A DNA stretch of 64,000 nt, taken from NCBI GenBank assembly GCA_031178065.1, contig JAPSJS010000007.1, forward strand, positions 17,255 to 81,254. The letters are read 5' to 3'. The position numbers and the translations under genes were made by a program. The notes below the pieces were generated by a model that worked only from the letters and a program-made list of their open reading frames with translations, was not told the origin of the DNA and searched no databases. Origin of the DNA: Altererythrobacter sp. (GTDB taxonomy: Bacteria > Pseudomonadota > Alphaproteobacteria > Sphingomonadales > Sphingomonadaceae). Within the stretch, counting starts at the first letter, position 1. Every line of letters begins with the position of its first letter. This document shows, in pieces, positions 1 through 7,776 of this stretch.

Positions 1-359
1 ACCGTCGGCGTGGGCCGCGGCATGACGATCGTGACCGGCACGCCGAGACGCGTGCCGTGGTAGCTGAGCCCCTGCGAGTGGTTTCCGGCCGAAGCGGCGA
101 TGACCCCGCGCTCCCGCTGTTCCTGCGACAGCAGCAGCAACGCGTTGAGCGCACCGCGTTCCTTGTAGGCGGCGGTGAACTGCAGGTTCTCGAACTTGAG
201 CCAGATCTCGGCCCCGGCGATCTCCGAAAGCGTGCGGCTATACATCGTCGGCGTGCGAACCACTGCGCCCTTGATCCGCTCTGCGGCCGCGCGGACATCG
301 TCGATGGTCAGGCTCTGCGCCGCAGATTCCGCAGCGGAGACGGTTTGGGTCTGGTTCAT
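1..359 (-). CDS. ilvA: Threonine ammonia-lyase (threonine dehydratase), N-terminal part, cut by window edge
   Basis: Only the first 119 codons are visible; the gene runs off the left edge. It is a fold-type II PLP enzyme that deaminates threonine to 2-oxobutanoate, the entry step to isoleucine. Residue 66 in YKERGA matches the PLP-binding lysine position of the family (usually SFKxRGA), and ASAGNHSQG at residues 89-97 is the phosphate-cradle loop. The ATG at 359 gives a normal N-terminus. The gene is divergent from the amidohydrolase at 501. Whether a C-terminal ACT regulatory domain exists (biosynthetic against catabolic type) cannot be seen here. Confidence 0.93.
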   Translation of the reverse strand, partial: MNQTQTVSAAESAAQSLTIDDVRAAAERIKGAVVRTPTMYSRTLSEIAGAEIWLKFENLQFTAAYKERGALNALLLLSQEQRERGVIAASAGNHSQGLSYHGTRLGVPVTIVMPRPTPT

Positions 360-500
360 GGCCAAGCGCCCTAGGGCAAAACCCGGCGGCAGGAAACACG
401 GCTTTGTTGCGCGCGCGCGGGCATTTGCTTTGGCGCCGACTTGCCCTAGGTGCCCGCCCATTCGGGTCTCACGGCCCGCCCGCGACAGAGGAATGCCTGC
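360..500. promoter_or_regulatory. Divergent upstream region of ilvA and the amidohydrolase
   Basis: This 141-bp spacer must carry both promoters. Two copies of GCCCTAGG lie 75 bp apart (368-375, part of the palindrome GCCCTAGGGC at 368-377, and 443-450), one near each gene. An alternating GC run lies at 409-419. I see no convincing -35/-10 pair. Treating the repeated element as an operator is inference. Confidence 0.35.
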
Positions 501-2198
501 ATGATCCGTCTTGCCACCTCCGCCCTTGCCCTTGCCGCCGGCTGCTGGAGCGCCGCGGCCGCGGCCGACACGCTGATCGACAATATCCAGGGGATCACGA
601 TCGACGAGGACGGCGAGATCGACAACTTCACCGGCCTGGTGATCGGCGACGACGGGCGCATCCGGGAAGTGCTCGACCGCCGCGACAAGCGCCCGCGCGA
701 CGTCGACTTCCAGGTTGACGGCGAGGGCCGCTTCGTCATTCCCGGCATGATCGATTCGCATCTCCACGTCATGGGCCTGGGCTTCGCGGCGATCACGCTG
801 GATCTGTCCGACACGAACTCGCTGGCGGAAGCGCAGGCGCGGATCGCCGAATACGCGGCTGCGAATCCGGGACGGCGGTGGATCATCGGGCGCGGGTGGA
901 ATCAGGTGCAGTGGGGCCTCGACCGGTTCCCCACCGCAGCCGAGCTCGATGGCGTAGTGGCGGATCGCCCGGTCTGGCTCGAGCGAGTCGACGGCCACGC
1001 CGGCTGGGCGAACTCGGCCGCCATGCGGATCGCGGGCGTAACGGAAGCCACCGCGGACCCCGCGGGCGGGCGGATCGAGCGGATCGCGGGAACGCGCGAG
1101 CCGGCCGGCGTCTTCGTCGACGCCGCCACCGGCCTGATCGCCGCCAAGGTCCCCGCGCCGCGCCCGGCCGACCGCGATCTGGCGCTGCAGAAGGCGCAGG
1201 AAATCCTCCTGCGCAACGGCGTGACCGCGGCGGCCGACATGGGCACCACGATCGAGGACTGGCAGTCCTACCGCCGGGCGGGCGACGGTGGCTGGCTCAA
1301 GGTCCGCATCATGGCTTATGCGGCCGGGACCGGGGCGATGGAGCTGATCGCCGGCCCCCGCCCCTCCCCCTGGCTCTACAACGACAAGCTGCGGCTCAAT
1401 GGGGTCAAGATCTATCTCGACGGCGCGCTCGGCTCGCGCGGGGCGTGGCTCAAGCGCCCCTATGCGGACGATCCCGACAACACCGGGCTGCCGCTGCTCA
1501 CCGGTTCGCAGCTCCGCAATCTCATGAGCCGCGCCGCGCTCGACAAGTTCCAGATCGCGGTCCACGCGATCGGCGATGCCGCAAACGGCGAAGTCCTTTC
1601 GGCCATTCACGAGCTCGCCGGCACGTACGAGGGCGACCGGCGCTGGCGGATCGAACATGCCCAGATCGTCGATCCCGCAGACATCGCGAAGTTCGGCGGC
1701 CGCGGCATCGTCGCCTCGATGCAGCCGGTGCACCAGACGTCCGACCGGCTGATGGCCGAAGCACGCCTCGATCCCGCGCGACTCGAGGGCGCCTATGCCT
1801 GGAAGAGTATTGCCGACGCCGGCGCTACGCTGGTGTTCGGATCGGACGCGCCGGTGGAATCGCCCGATCCCTTCGCCGGGCTCGCCGCCGCTTTCACCCG
1901 CCGCGGTGCGGACGGTCAGCCCTTCGGCGGCTGGCGACCGGAAGAGGCTGTCTCGCGCGAACGGGCTCTCGCGGCCTTCACCAGCGACGGCGCCTATGCC
2001 GCCTTCGCGGAAGGCCGATTCGGCCGTCTGGTCGAGGGTGAGCTTGCGGACTTCGTGATGATCGACCGCGACCCGCTTCTCGCGACGCCGGACGAGCTGC
2101 GCGCCACCCGCGTTCTGGAGACCTGGGTAGGCGGCGAACGCTATTACATGGCCGAAAATGTAGCCGAGGGCGCGCCGGCCAACACATCGGCGCAATAA
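501..2198 (+). CDS. Exported metal-dependent amidohydrolase (YtcJ-like, Amidohydrolase_3 family)
   Basis: A 565-residue TIM-barrel amidohydrolase of the YtcJ/NfdA-like family; the substrate cannot be read from sequence. The metal-binding HxH is in DSHLHVMG (H87, H89). Later metal and catalytic elements are visible as HAIGDAA, IEHAQIV and FGSDAPVE. I chose the ATG at 501 rather than the in-frame one at 450 because it starts a classic signal peptide, with a hydrophobic core and cleavage near residue 22 (AAA-ADT), so the enzyme is probably periplasmic. It is divergent from ilvA and stands alone; a 340-bp gap follows. Members of this family are often over-annotated as imidazolonepropionases or formamide hydrolases, which I do not claim. 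Confidence 0.88.
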   Translation: MIRLATSALALAAGCWSAAAAADTLIDNIQGITIDEDGEIDNFTGLVIGDDGRIREVLDRRDKRPRDVDFQVDGEGRFVIPGMIDSHLHVMGLGFAAITLDLSDTNSLAEAQARIAEYAAANPGRRWIIGRGWNQVQWGLDRFPTAAELDGVVADRPVWLERVDGHAGWANSAAMRIAGVTEATADPAGGRIERIAGTREPAGVFVDAATGLIAAKVPAPRPADRDLALQKAQEILLRNGVTAAADMGTTIEDWQSYRRAGDGGWLKVRIMAYAAGTGAMELIAGPRPSPWLYNDKLRLNGVKIYLDGALGSRGAWLKRPYADDPDNTGLPLLTGSQLRNLMSRAALDKFQIAVHAIGDAANGEVLSAIHELAGTYEGDRRWRIEHAQIVDPADIAKFGGRGIVASMQPVHQTSDRLMAEARLDPARLEGAYAWKSIADAGATLVFGSDAPVESPDPFAGLAAAFTRRGADGQPFGGWRPEEAVSRERALAAFTSDGAYAAFAEGRFGRLVEGELADFVMIDRDPLLATPDELRATRVLETWVGGERYYMAENVAEGAPANTSAQ

Positions 2199-2538
2199 TC
2201 GCCCGAATCGGCGCAAAGCAGGCGAAATCGCCCGTGTTTTAAGGTTTTTGCAACCTTGGAAACCTAGGCGAGACAACGCATTGGTCGGTTTGTCGCGGCG
2301 GGGCCGCCACGATCGGCCGGTGCGCCGAGTTTCGGCGATCGGGTGGAGCCCTTCCGATTCGACGCCGCGAACCCGCCTTGGGCTTTCAGCAACGGGTGAG
2401 TTTATCCGCGCCTGAGGTGTTACAGTTGGGCCACAAGTAACGAGAAAATCTAAATGTTACGGGTTGCCAGCATCTTCTGTCTGCCTTAGGGGGGACAGCG
2501 AGTTTGAACGTTAAAGAGAATTCGGAGGAGACGAATCG
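2199..2538. other. 340-bp intergenic region with the leader of the small exported protein
   Basis: No ORF here looks coding. The first part holds a small hairpin, AAGGTT (2241-2246) against AACCTT (2252-2257), without a following T-run, so it is a doubtful terminator for the amidohydrolase. The second part is the long upstream region of the gene at 2539 and ends in a good ribosome-binding site (GGAGGAG near 2525). Confidence 0.5.
2419..2460 (+). promoter_or_regulatory. Three alternating GTTAC/GTAAC half-sites upstream of the small exported protein
   Basis: GTTAC at 2419-2423, its inverse GTAAC at 2437-2441 and GTTAC at 2456-2460 are spaced 18 and 19 bp apart in a locally AT-richer stretch, 80 to 120 bp before the start codon. 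The near-equal spacing is what one expects of repeated protein-binding sites, but five-base matches are short and the assignment is tentative. Confidence 0.3.
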
Positions 2539-2769
2539 ATGAAGTTCCGTAATCTTGTTGCCGCAACGGCAGCGCTTTCCCTGGCCGCGTCGCCGGCGAT
2601 CGCTCAGTCGGCCGTCAGCGCCGATCGTGCCTCGGCTCCGGTCGAAGGTGAGAGCAAGCTGAACGGCGGTGGCTCGGGCGTCATTCTCGCGATCCTCGCC
2701 GCTGCCGCGGTCATCGCCGGCATCGTGATTGCCGTCGACGGTGGTGACGACGATCCGGTCAGCGTCTGA
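2539..2769 (+). CDS. Small exported single-pass membrane protein, unknown function
   Basis: A 76-residue protein with a clear Sec signal peptide (cleavage after AIAQ near residue 23), a short polar segment, a Gly-rich turn (NGGGSG), one strongly hydrophobic helix at about residues 48-66 and a short acidic tail (DGGDDDPVSV). I recall similar small proteins in sphingomonads but no assigned function. It is monocistronic, with a strong Shine-Dalgarno (GGAGGAG), a long leader and a strong terminator, which suggests a well-expressed gene. The DDD tail could bind divalent metal or be a partner-recognition end; neither is shown by the sequence. Confidence 0.8.
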   Translation: MKFRNLVAATAALSLAASPAIAQSAVSADRASAPVEGESKLNGGGSGVILAILAAAAVIAGIVIAVDGGDDDPVSV

Positions 2770-2791
2770 TCGACGTTCCAGAACGAAATAG

Positions 2792-2820
2792 AAAACGGGG
2801 CCTTACGGCCCCGTTTTTTT
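2792..2820. terminator. Rho-independent terminator, probably bidirectional
   Basis: An 11-bp perfect stem (2792-2802 with 2807-2817) has a TTAC loop and is followed by a T-run to 2820. The A-run on the other side lets it also serve the minus strand, after tatC. Confidence 0.92.
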
Positions 2821-3017
2821 ATGTCCGGAAGAGACGTGTCGGGCGCGCTCGGCTTTCGGACGAGACGGGGCAGACCGGCGCGCAGTGCGGCCCTGCGCTT
2901 AAGGCGCGCAAACCTAACGCCTTCCCATCCCTGATCGTTCGGGAAAACTGGCAGGCCGGAGCGTAGTGCAGGTCGGGTCCGTTGGCCCCAAGCTGCGCGA
3001 CGATGGGGTTTGCCGCG

Positions 3018-3818
3018 CTAGCCTTCGGTCTCTTCGTCCGCCTTCTCGTCCTCCGCATCGGCGGCAGCCTTGCGCTCCGAGAAGCGCATCAGCACGAGCG
3101 ATCCCTCGAACAGCAGCAGCAAGGGCAGAGCCAAAATCAACTGCGAACCCGGGTCGGGCGGCGTCACGATCGCGGCAACCGCGACCACCGCCACGATGAC
3201 GTACCGCCGTGCGGCAACAAGTTGCTCCCGCGTGACGATGCCTGCGCGATTCAGCAGCAGCAGCAGAACCGGGAGGAGGAAGCTGATCCCGAACGCCAGG
3301 ATGAACTGCATCACCAGCGAGAGATAGTTGCCGGTGCCGGGCAGAGCCTCGATGTCGAGTCCGCCGACCGTCCCTTCGAAGCCGAGGAACCAGCGAAACG
3401 CCGTCGGCATGACGACGTAATAGGCCAGCGCGGCCCCGCACAGAAACAGAATAGGTGTGGCAATCAGGAACGGCAGGAAGGCCTTCTTCTCGCGCGCGTA
3501 GAGGCCCGGCGCGACGAAGGCCCAAAGCTGGTTCGCGATTACCGGAAAGCTGATGAAGAAGGCTGCGAAGAGCGCCACTTTCAGTTCGACGAAGAACGCC
3601 TCGTAGAGCTGCGTGTAAATCAGCTTCCCCTGTCCCTGGGGGAAAGCGAGCGTGAGCGGCCGCACGAGAAAACCGAAAATGTCGTCGGCAAAATAGAGAC
3701 AGACGGCGAAGGCGATCGCCAAGGCGATGACACATCGCATCAGACGCGCCCGCAGTTCGATCAGATGATCGAGCAACGGCGCCTGCGTCTCATCGAGATC
3801 TCGCAATTGAAGTGCCAT
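3018..3818 (-). CDS. tatC: Sec-independent protein translocase TatC
   Basis: A 266-residue polytopic inner-membrane protein, the TatC core of the twin-arginine translocase that binds RR signal peptides together with TatB. The N-terminal cytoplasmic segment (LLDHLIELRARL) is the conserved TatC opening motif, and six hydrophobic segments follow. The C-terminus is acidic and charged (AEDEKADEETEG). It is the last gene of the minus-strand run, six bases after tatB. About 200 bp of non-coding sequence follows, before the convergent small-protein terminator. Confidence 0.97.
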   Translation of the reverse strand: MALQLRDLDETQAPLLDHLIELRARLMRCVIALAIAFAVCLYFADDIFGFLVRPLTLAFPQGQGKLIYTQLYEAFFVELKVALFAAFFISFPVIANQLWAFVAPGLYAREKKAFLPFLIATPILFLCGAALAYYVVMPTAFRWFLGFEGTVGGLDIEALPGTGNYLSLVMQFILAFGISFLLPVLLLLLNRAGIVTREQLVAARRYVIVAVVAVAAIVTPPDPGSQLILALPLLLLFEGSLVLMRFSERKAAADAEDEKADEETEG

Positions 3819-3824
3819 GGCGCG

Positions 3825-4187
3825 CTATTCGGACCCCGGTTTGCCGAGGGGCAGCTTGGGCTGGTCGTCTGCTTCGGGCGGAGGCGCCTTCGGCTCGGTT
3901 CGCGATTCGGCAGTCGGCGCAGTCGCCGGTTCAGCCGGCTCGGCCGCGTCCGCCGGATGCTCGGCCATGATCTGCGCGTTCTGCTCGCGCCACTTCTTCT
4001 CCATTTCCTCCATTTCCGCCTCGCGGATCATGGTCTCGACCCCCGTGCGAAAATGGCCGGAAACACGGCGAATCTTGCCCATCCACCGGCCGGCCGTGCG
4101 CAAGGCAAGCGGCAGGTCCTTCGGGCCGATCACAATGACCGCCACGATTACGATGACGAGCAGTTCGGTGGCGCCGATATCGAACAT
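3825..4187 (-). CDS. tatB: Sec-independent protein translocase TatB
   Basis: A 120-residue protein with the TatB opening MFDIGATELL, one N-terminal transmembrane helix, the GP hinge in VIGPKDLP, then an amphipathic helix and a charged, disordered C-terminus rich in Ala, Glu and Pro. The Glu near residue 8 within the first helix separates it from TatA. It partners TatC in substrate recognition. It lies between tatA and tatC in the same direction. Confidence 0.95.
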   Translation of the reverse strand: MFDIGATELLVIVIVAVIVIGPKDLPLALRTAGRWMGKIRRVSGHFRTGVETMIREAEMEEMEKKWREQNAQIMAEHPADAAEPAEPATAPTAESRTEPKAPPPEADDQPKLPLGKPGSE

Positions 4188-4213
4188 GGCTCAGACGGCG
4201 CGGAAATTCGGGT

Positions 4214-4465
4214 TCAACGGTTGTTGTCGCGGCTTTCCGCCGGCTTCACGTCGCTGGCCGCTTCGGACGCGGGCTTCGCCTCGTGCGCAGGACCTTCGAT
4301 TCGCGGCGAAGGTTTCGAAGCCTTGCCGTCCTCCTCGGTCATGCCTTCCTTGAAGCTTTTGATGCCTTTGCCGAAATCCCCCATCATTTCCGAGATGCGC
4401 CCACGCCCGAAGAGGACGAGGATAACGAGCGCGATGATGATGAGCTGCCAGGGGCCGAGCGACAT
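4214..4465 (-). CDS. tatA: Sec-independent protein translocase TatA
   Basis: An 83-residue protein starting MSLGPWQ, with one transmembrane helix, the FGRGRISE hinge region, an amphipathic helix containing the FGKGIKSFKEGM signature and an acidic tail. It forms the pore-like oligomer of the Tat system. A longer in-frame ORF reaches 4726, but only the internal ATG at 4465 gives a TatA N-terminus, with a GAAAGG sequence upstream. It is first of the tatABC set and probably read through from scpB, 76 bp upstream. Confidence 0.95.
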   Translation of the reverse strand: MSLGPWQLIIIALVILVLFGRGRISEMMGDFGKGIKSFKEGMTEEDGKASKPSPRIEGPAHEAKPASEAASDVKPAESRDNNR

Positions 4466-4541
4466 GGGGAACCTTTCGTTTGCTTGAGGGGCGATATAGG
4501 CCTTTCCACCGCCTCGCGCCAGCGCGGAGCGGTCGACAGAT

Positions 4542-5162
4542 TCAACTGGTAGGCAGCGTCTGCCCCTGCGTTTCTGTCTCGGAGGTGTCGTGCCCGCCCG
4601 CTGCGGCCGCTTCGTAGGCGTCCTCGACCGGATCGAGCAGGCCCGCAGCGCGCAATTCGTCGATACCCGGCAGGTCACGCCGCGATTCGAGGCCGAAGTG
4701 CTGCAGGAACTCGGGCGTGGTCGCATATATCACCGGCCGCCCGGGAACTTCGCGCCGCCCCGCCACGCGCACCCAGCCCGCCTCCATCAGCACGTCAAGC
4801 GTGCCGGAGGAGGTCTGCACGCCGCGGATCGATTCGATCTCCGCGCGGCTGACCGGCTCGTGATAGGCGACGATCGCAAGCACTTCCGTCGCGGCGCGGC
4901 TCAGGCGGCGGACTTGCTCGCGCTCGCGCCGCAGCAGGTGCGCGAGATCGGGCGCGGTCTGGAAATGCCAGCGCTTCGCCCGCTCGACCAGCCGAATCCC
5001 GCGCGGTTCGTAGAATGCGGCGAGGTCGCGCAGCGCCTCGCGGACATGGCCCGGATCGGCATCGCCGAGGTGCCCTGCGAGCGCCTCGACCGTCATCGGC
5101 TCCTCGGCGGCGAACAGCGTCGCCTCGATCGCGCGCTGGAGTTCGTCGACCGCCGCCGTCAT
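4542..5162 (-). CDS. scpB: Segregation and condensation protein ScpB
   Basis: A 206-residue winged-helix kleisin-associated protein that works with ScpA and SMC in chromosome condensation. The N-terminus (ELQRAIEATLFAAEEP) and the segment RAATEVLAIVAYHEPVSRAEIE followed by RGV are typical of ScpB, and the second winged helix ends in GRPVIYATTPEFL. The start ATG at 5160-5162 overlaps the scpA stop by 4 bp, so the two are translationally coupled. The tail beyond residue 190 is low-complexity and variable. Confidence 0.95.
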   Translation of the reverse strand: MTAAVDELQRAIEATLFAAEEPMTVEALAGHLGDADPGHVREALRDLAAFYEPRGIRLVERAKRWHFQTAPDLAHLLRREREQVRRLSRAATEVLAIVAYHEPVSRAEIESIRGVQTSSGTLDVLMEAGWVRVAGRREVPGRPVIYATTPEFLQHFGLESRRDLPGIDELRAAGLLDPVEDAYEAAAAGGHDTSETETQGQTLPTS

Positions 5163-5974
5163 GCGGTCACTCGCCGCAGACGGAGTGGGCCGAACACTTC
5201 CTCTTGCGCCAGCTCCGCCTTGCCCAGGCGGGCGAGTTCGAGCGCCGCCACGAAACTCGATGCGAGCGCCGAGCGGCGCAGGCGCGGCTCGGCATGAGGC
5301 GGCAGGAAATCGCGCAGCTCCATCCAGTCGAGTGTGACGCCGAGCATCGCCGATACCCGGTCGAGCGCCGATTCGAGCGTCATGACCGGCCGTTCGCGAA
5401 CCATGTGGATCGCCGGCGCCGTGCGCGCCTTGACCTGCCCGTACGCCTGGACCAGCGCGTACCAGTCGCAAGTCCATTTGGTCGTGCGGTCGATCCGCAG
5501 CCCCTCCGGCGCAGGGCGAACGAAGACGTCGCGCCCGATCCGGTCGCGCGCCATCAACCGCGCCGCCGCCTCGCGCATCGCGCCCAGCCGCTGCAGCCGC
5601 AGCTGCAGCCGCAGCGCGAGTTCTTCGGGGCTCGGATCCTCCTGCTCCTCCTTCGGCAGCAGCAGGGCCGATTTCAGATAAGCAAGCCAGGCCGCCATCA
5701 CGAGGTAGTCGGCCGCCAGCTCCAGCCGCAGCGCCTCCGCCCGCTCGATATAGCCGAGGTACTGGTCGACCAGCGCGAGGATCGAGATCGAACGCAAGTC
5801 GACCTTCTGCCGCCGCGCGAGATCGAGCAGCAGGTCGAGCGGCCCTTCCCATCCATCGAGCTCCAGATAGAGCGCGGTATTCTCGGTCTCGCCCGCCCCG
5901 GCGCCGGACCAGCTCTCATCGTCATCGGCATCGGAGCCGGCGGCGATATCGAAGAGCAGGCCGTCTTCGGTCAC
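5159..5974 (-). CDS. scpA: Segregation and condensation protein ScpA (kleisin)
   Basis: A 271-residue kleisin that bridges the SMC heads. After an acidic, variable N-terminus (residues 1-30) comes the family core: WEGPLDLLLDLARRQKVDL, then an ILALVDQYL helix and ADYLVMAAWLAYLKSALLLP. The C-terminal winged helix ends at the stop overlapping scpB. The start is a GTG (5972-5974) overlapping the nagZ stop in a GTGA junction, another coupled pair. Confidence 0.95.
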   Translation of the reverse strand: MTEDGLLFDIAAGSDADDDESWSGAGAGETENTALYLELDGWEGPLDLLLDLARRQKVDLRSISILALVDQYLGYIERAEALRLELAADYLVMAAWLAYLKSALLLPKEEQEDPSPEELALRLQLRLQRLGAMREAAARLMARDRIGRDVFVRPAPEGLRIDRTTKWTCDWYALVQAYGQVKARTAPAIHMVRERPVMTLESALDRVSAMLGVTLDWMELRDFLPPHAEPRLRRSALASSFVAALELARLGKAELAQEEVFGPLRLRRVTA

Positions 5975-6990
5975 GCCGCTTGTCCCGCCAGCGCGAGCAA
6001 GGCGTCCCGCTTGGCCAGAAGATCGGCCGCCTGTCCGTCACTCTCGCGCACTTGTGTGCCGTTGAGTGCCTGTTCGAGGCGTTTCAGTCCCCGTGCGGGC
6101 AAGGCGGGCAGGCGCTCCGCAATCGCCGTCATGTCGTCCATCTTCGCCCAGCAGTTGAGCACGAGATCGCAGCCCGCGGCGACGGCGCGCGCCGCCCTCT
6201 CGGGAACCGTGCCGGAGAGCGCCTCCATGTCAATATCGTCGGTCAGGAGAAGACCGTCGAAGCCGATCCGCCCCCGGATCACCTCATTCACGACTGTCGG
6301 CGAAAGAGTCGCCGGGTTGTCGGCGTCCCACGCGGTGAACAGCAAATGTCCTGTCATGCCGATCGGCGTGTCCGCCAGCGCGCGGAACGGCGCGAGGTCG
6401 GTCTCCAGCTCCGCCTCGCTCGCGGTGACGGTGGGCATTTCCTTGTGGGTGTCGGTGCTCGACCGGCCATGCCCCGGCATGTGCTTGATGCAGCCGCCGA
6501 CGCCGCCCCGCGCGAGGCCGTCGAGGATCGCGCGGCCGAGCGCGGCGACCTGCCTGGGTTCACTGCCGAGGGCGCGATCGCCGATCACGTCGTGCGCCCC
6601 TTCCTGCCGCACGTCGAGCGGCGGGTGACAATCTACGGTGATGCCCATGGCCGAAAGCTCGATCGCCATGGCCTCCGCATTGGCGCGCGCCGCCTCGATC
6701 GCGCTTGCCGGCGCGATCTGGTAGAGCCGATCGAACGCCGCGCCGGCCGGATAACCGGCCCATTGCGGCGGACGCAGGCGAGCGACCCGGCCGCCTTCCT
6801 GATCGATGCAGACGAACAGACGCTCGCGCCCATGCAGGTCGCGCAGGGAATCGGTCAGCGCGCGCAGTTGCTCGCGCGTTTCGCAGTTGCGGCCGAACAG
6901 GATGTAGCCCGCGGGATCGGCTTCGCGGAAGAAGTCGCGCTCCTCCGCGGTCAGCCTGGCCCCGGACAGTCCGTAAATTGCGGGCGTCAT
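5971..6990 (-). CDS. nagZ: Beta-N-acetylhexosaminidase NagZ (GH3)
   Basis: A 339-residue glycoside hydrolase family 3 enzyme that removes GlcNAc from anhydro-muropeptides during peptidoglycan recycling. It carries the NagZ signature KHMPGHG (169-175) and the catalytic loop Asp-His pair in STDTH (D180, H182). CIDQEGGRVARL at about 61-72 and LLLTDDIDMEA carry substrate-binding residues and the nucleophile. No signal peptide is seen, as expected for a cytosolic enzyme. The clean ATG at 6990 follows a 76-bp gap after the SPOR gene, and the end overlaps scpA. Confidence 0.95.
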   Translation of the reverse strand: MTPAIYGLSGARLTAEERDFFREADPAGYILFGRNCETREQLRALTDSLRDLHGRERLFVCIDQEGGRVARLRPPQWAGYPAGAAFDRLYQIAPASAIEAARANAEAMAIELSAMGITVDCHPPLDVRQEGAHDVIGDRALGSEPRQVAALGRAILDGLARGGVGGCIKHMPGHGRSSTDTHKEMPTVTASEAELETDLAPFRALADTPIGMTGHLLFTAWDADNPATLSPTVVNEVIRGRIGFDGLLLTDDIDMEALSGTVPERAARAVAAGCDLVLNCWAKMDDMTAIAERLPALPARGLKRLEQALNGTQVRESDGQAADLLAKRDALLALAGQAA

Positions 6991-7066
6991 GGACTAGGAA
7001 TCGCAGCAATCCGCGCATGCCGCAAGCACGGCAGCGGGTTGCGGTGTGGATAGCGAGCGTGGTGGC

Positions 7067-7774
7067 TCAGCGCTTGACCTGGCAAGCGACCCCATCGGCC
7101 TGCAAGGCGTCGCACAGCCGCTTCGCGGAAGCCACGTCGCCAGCGACTGCCTGGAGGCGATAAACGGTGCCGATGTCGGCCTTGCCCTCGACGATGCGAT
7201 GCTTGACGCCGCTCAGAACCTCAGTCTGGCGGGTCAGCGTGGCCCAGCCGCGCTGCGCAGTCTCGCGGGTCGAGAACGCGCCGACCTGCACCGCAACGCC
7301 GGTCGAGGTTTCGGTTTCGCTCGCCCCGGTTTCGGAAGCGGCGCGCGGTGGCCGCACCTCCTGCTCCTGCGCGAGACGCCCCTGCTGGCTCTGCCCCAGG
7401 CCGACGGCCGGTGCGACATCGCCGGTTCCCTCTGCGATGCGGCCGCCGGGATTCTCGGGCCGTTCCTTGTAAGGCTCCTCGGGCGCTTCGATCGTGCTGC
7501 CGTCCGCCACGAGATCCGGATTGCCGCGCCCCTTCAGCAGATACCAGCCGCCGCCGAGCACGACTGCGAGCACGAGCAGCGCGAGGATCACGAAGCCCAC
7601 GATCCGGCCGGCGTCGACGCCCTGTTCGTCGCCTTCGTCGTCGGCCGATTCGAGCCAGGGGAGCCGTTCGTCATCGTCGAGTTCGAGCTCGTGGGTTTCC
7701 ATGGCCTCGCCATCTTCTTCCCACTCGCCAGCCACTGGCCCGCCGTCTTCGATGTTTCCACCCCGCCCCGTCAT
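7067..7774 (-). CDS. SPOR-domain membrane protein
   Basis: About 235 residues: an acidic cytoplasmic N-terminus, one transmembrane helix (AGRIVGFVILALLVLAVVLG, about residues 57-77), a disordered periplasmic linker and a C-terminal SPOR domain (from VAVQVGAFSTRETAQ to the end) of the kind that binds denuded glycan strands at division sites. I chose the ATG at 7774 over the GTG at 7780 because a GAGGAG sits eight bases upstream of the ATG and too close to the GTG. It sits between argS and nagZ, its usual place in alphaproteobacteria, and links peptidoglycan remodelling with the Scp genes downstream. Confidence 0.9.
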   Translation of the reverse strand: MTGRGGNIEDGGPVAGEWEEDGEAMETHELELDDDERLPWLESADDEGDEQGVDAGRIVGFVILALLVLAVVLGGGWYLLKGRGNPDLVADGSTIEAPEEPYKERPENPGGRIAEGTGDVAPAVGLGQSQQGRLAQEQEVRPPRAASETGASETETSTGVAVQVGAFSTRETAQRGWATLTRQTEVLSGVKHRIVEGKADIGTVYRLQAVAGDVASAKRLCDALQADGVACQVKR

Positions 7775-7776
7775 CG

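Noticed and set aside
409..419. Alternating GC run, possible Z-DNA-forming element
   Set aside because: An 11-base GC run is common in DNA of this composition and has no supporting context.
2982..4487. A 501-codon plus-strand frame over tatC-tatB-tatA
   Set aside because: It crosses three genes with recognised Tat motifs on the other strand; the translation is low-complexity and charged.
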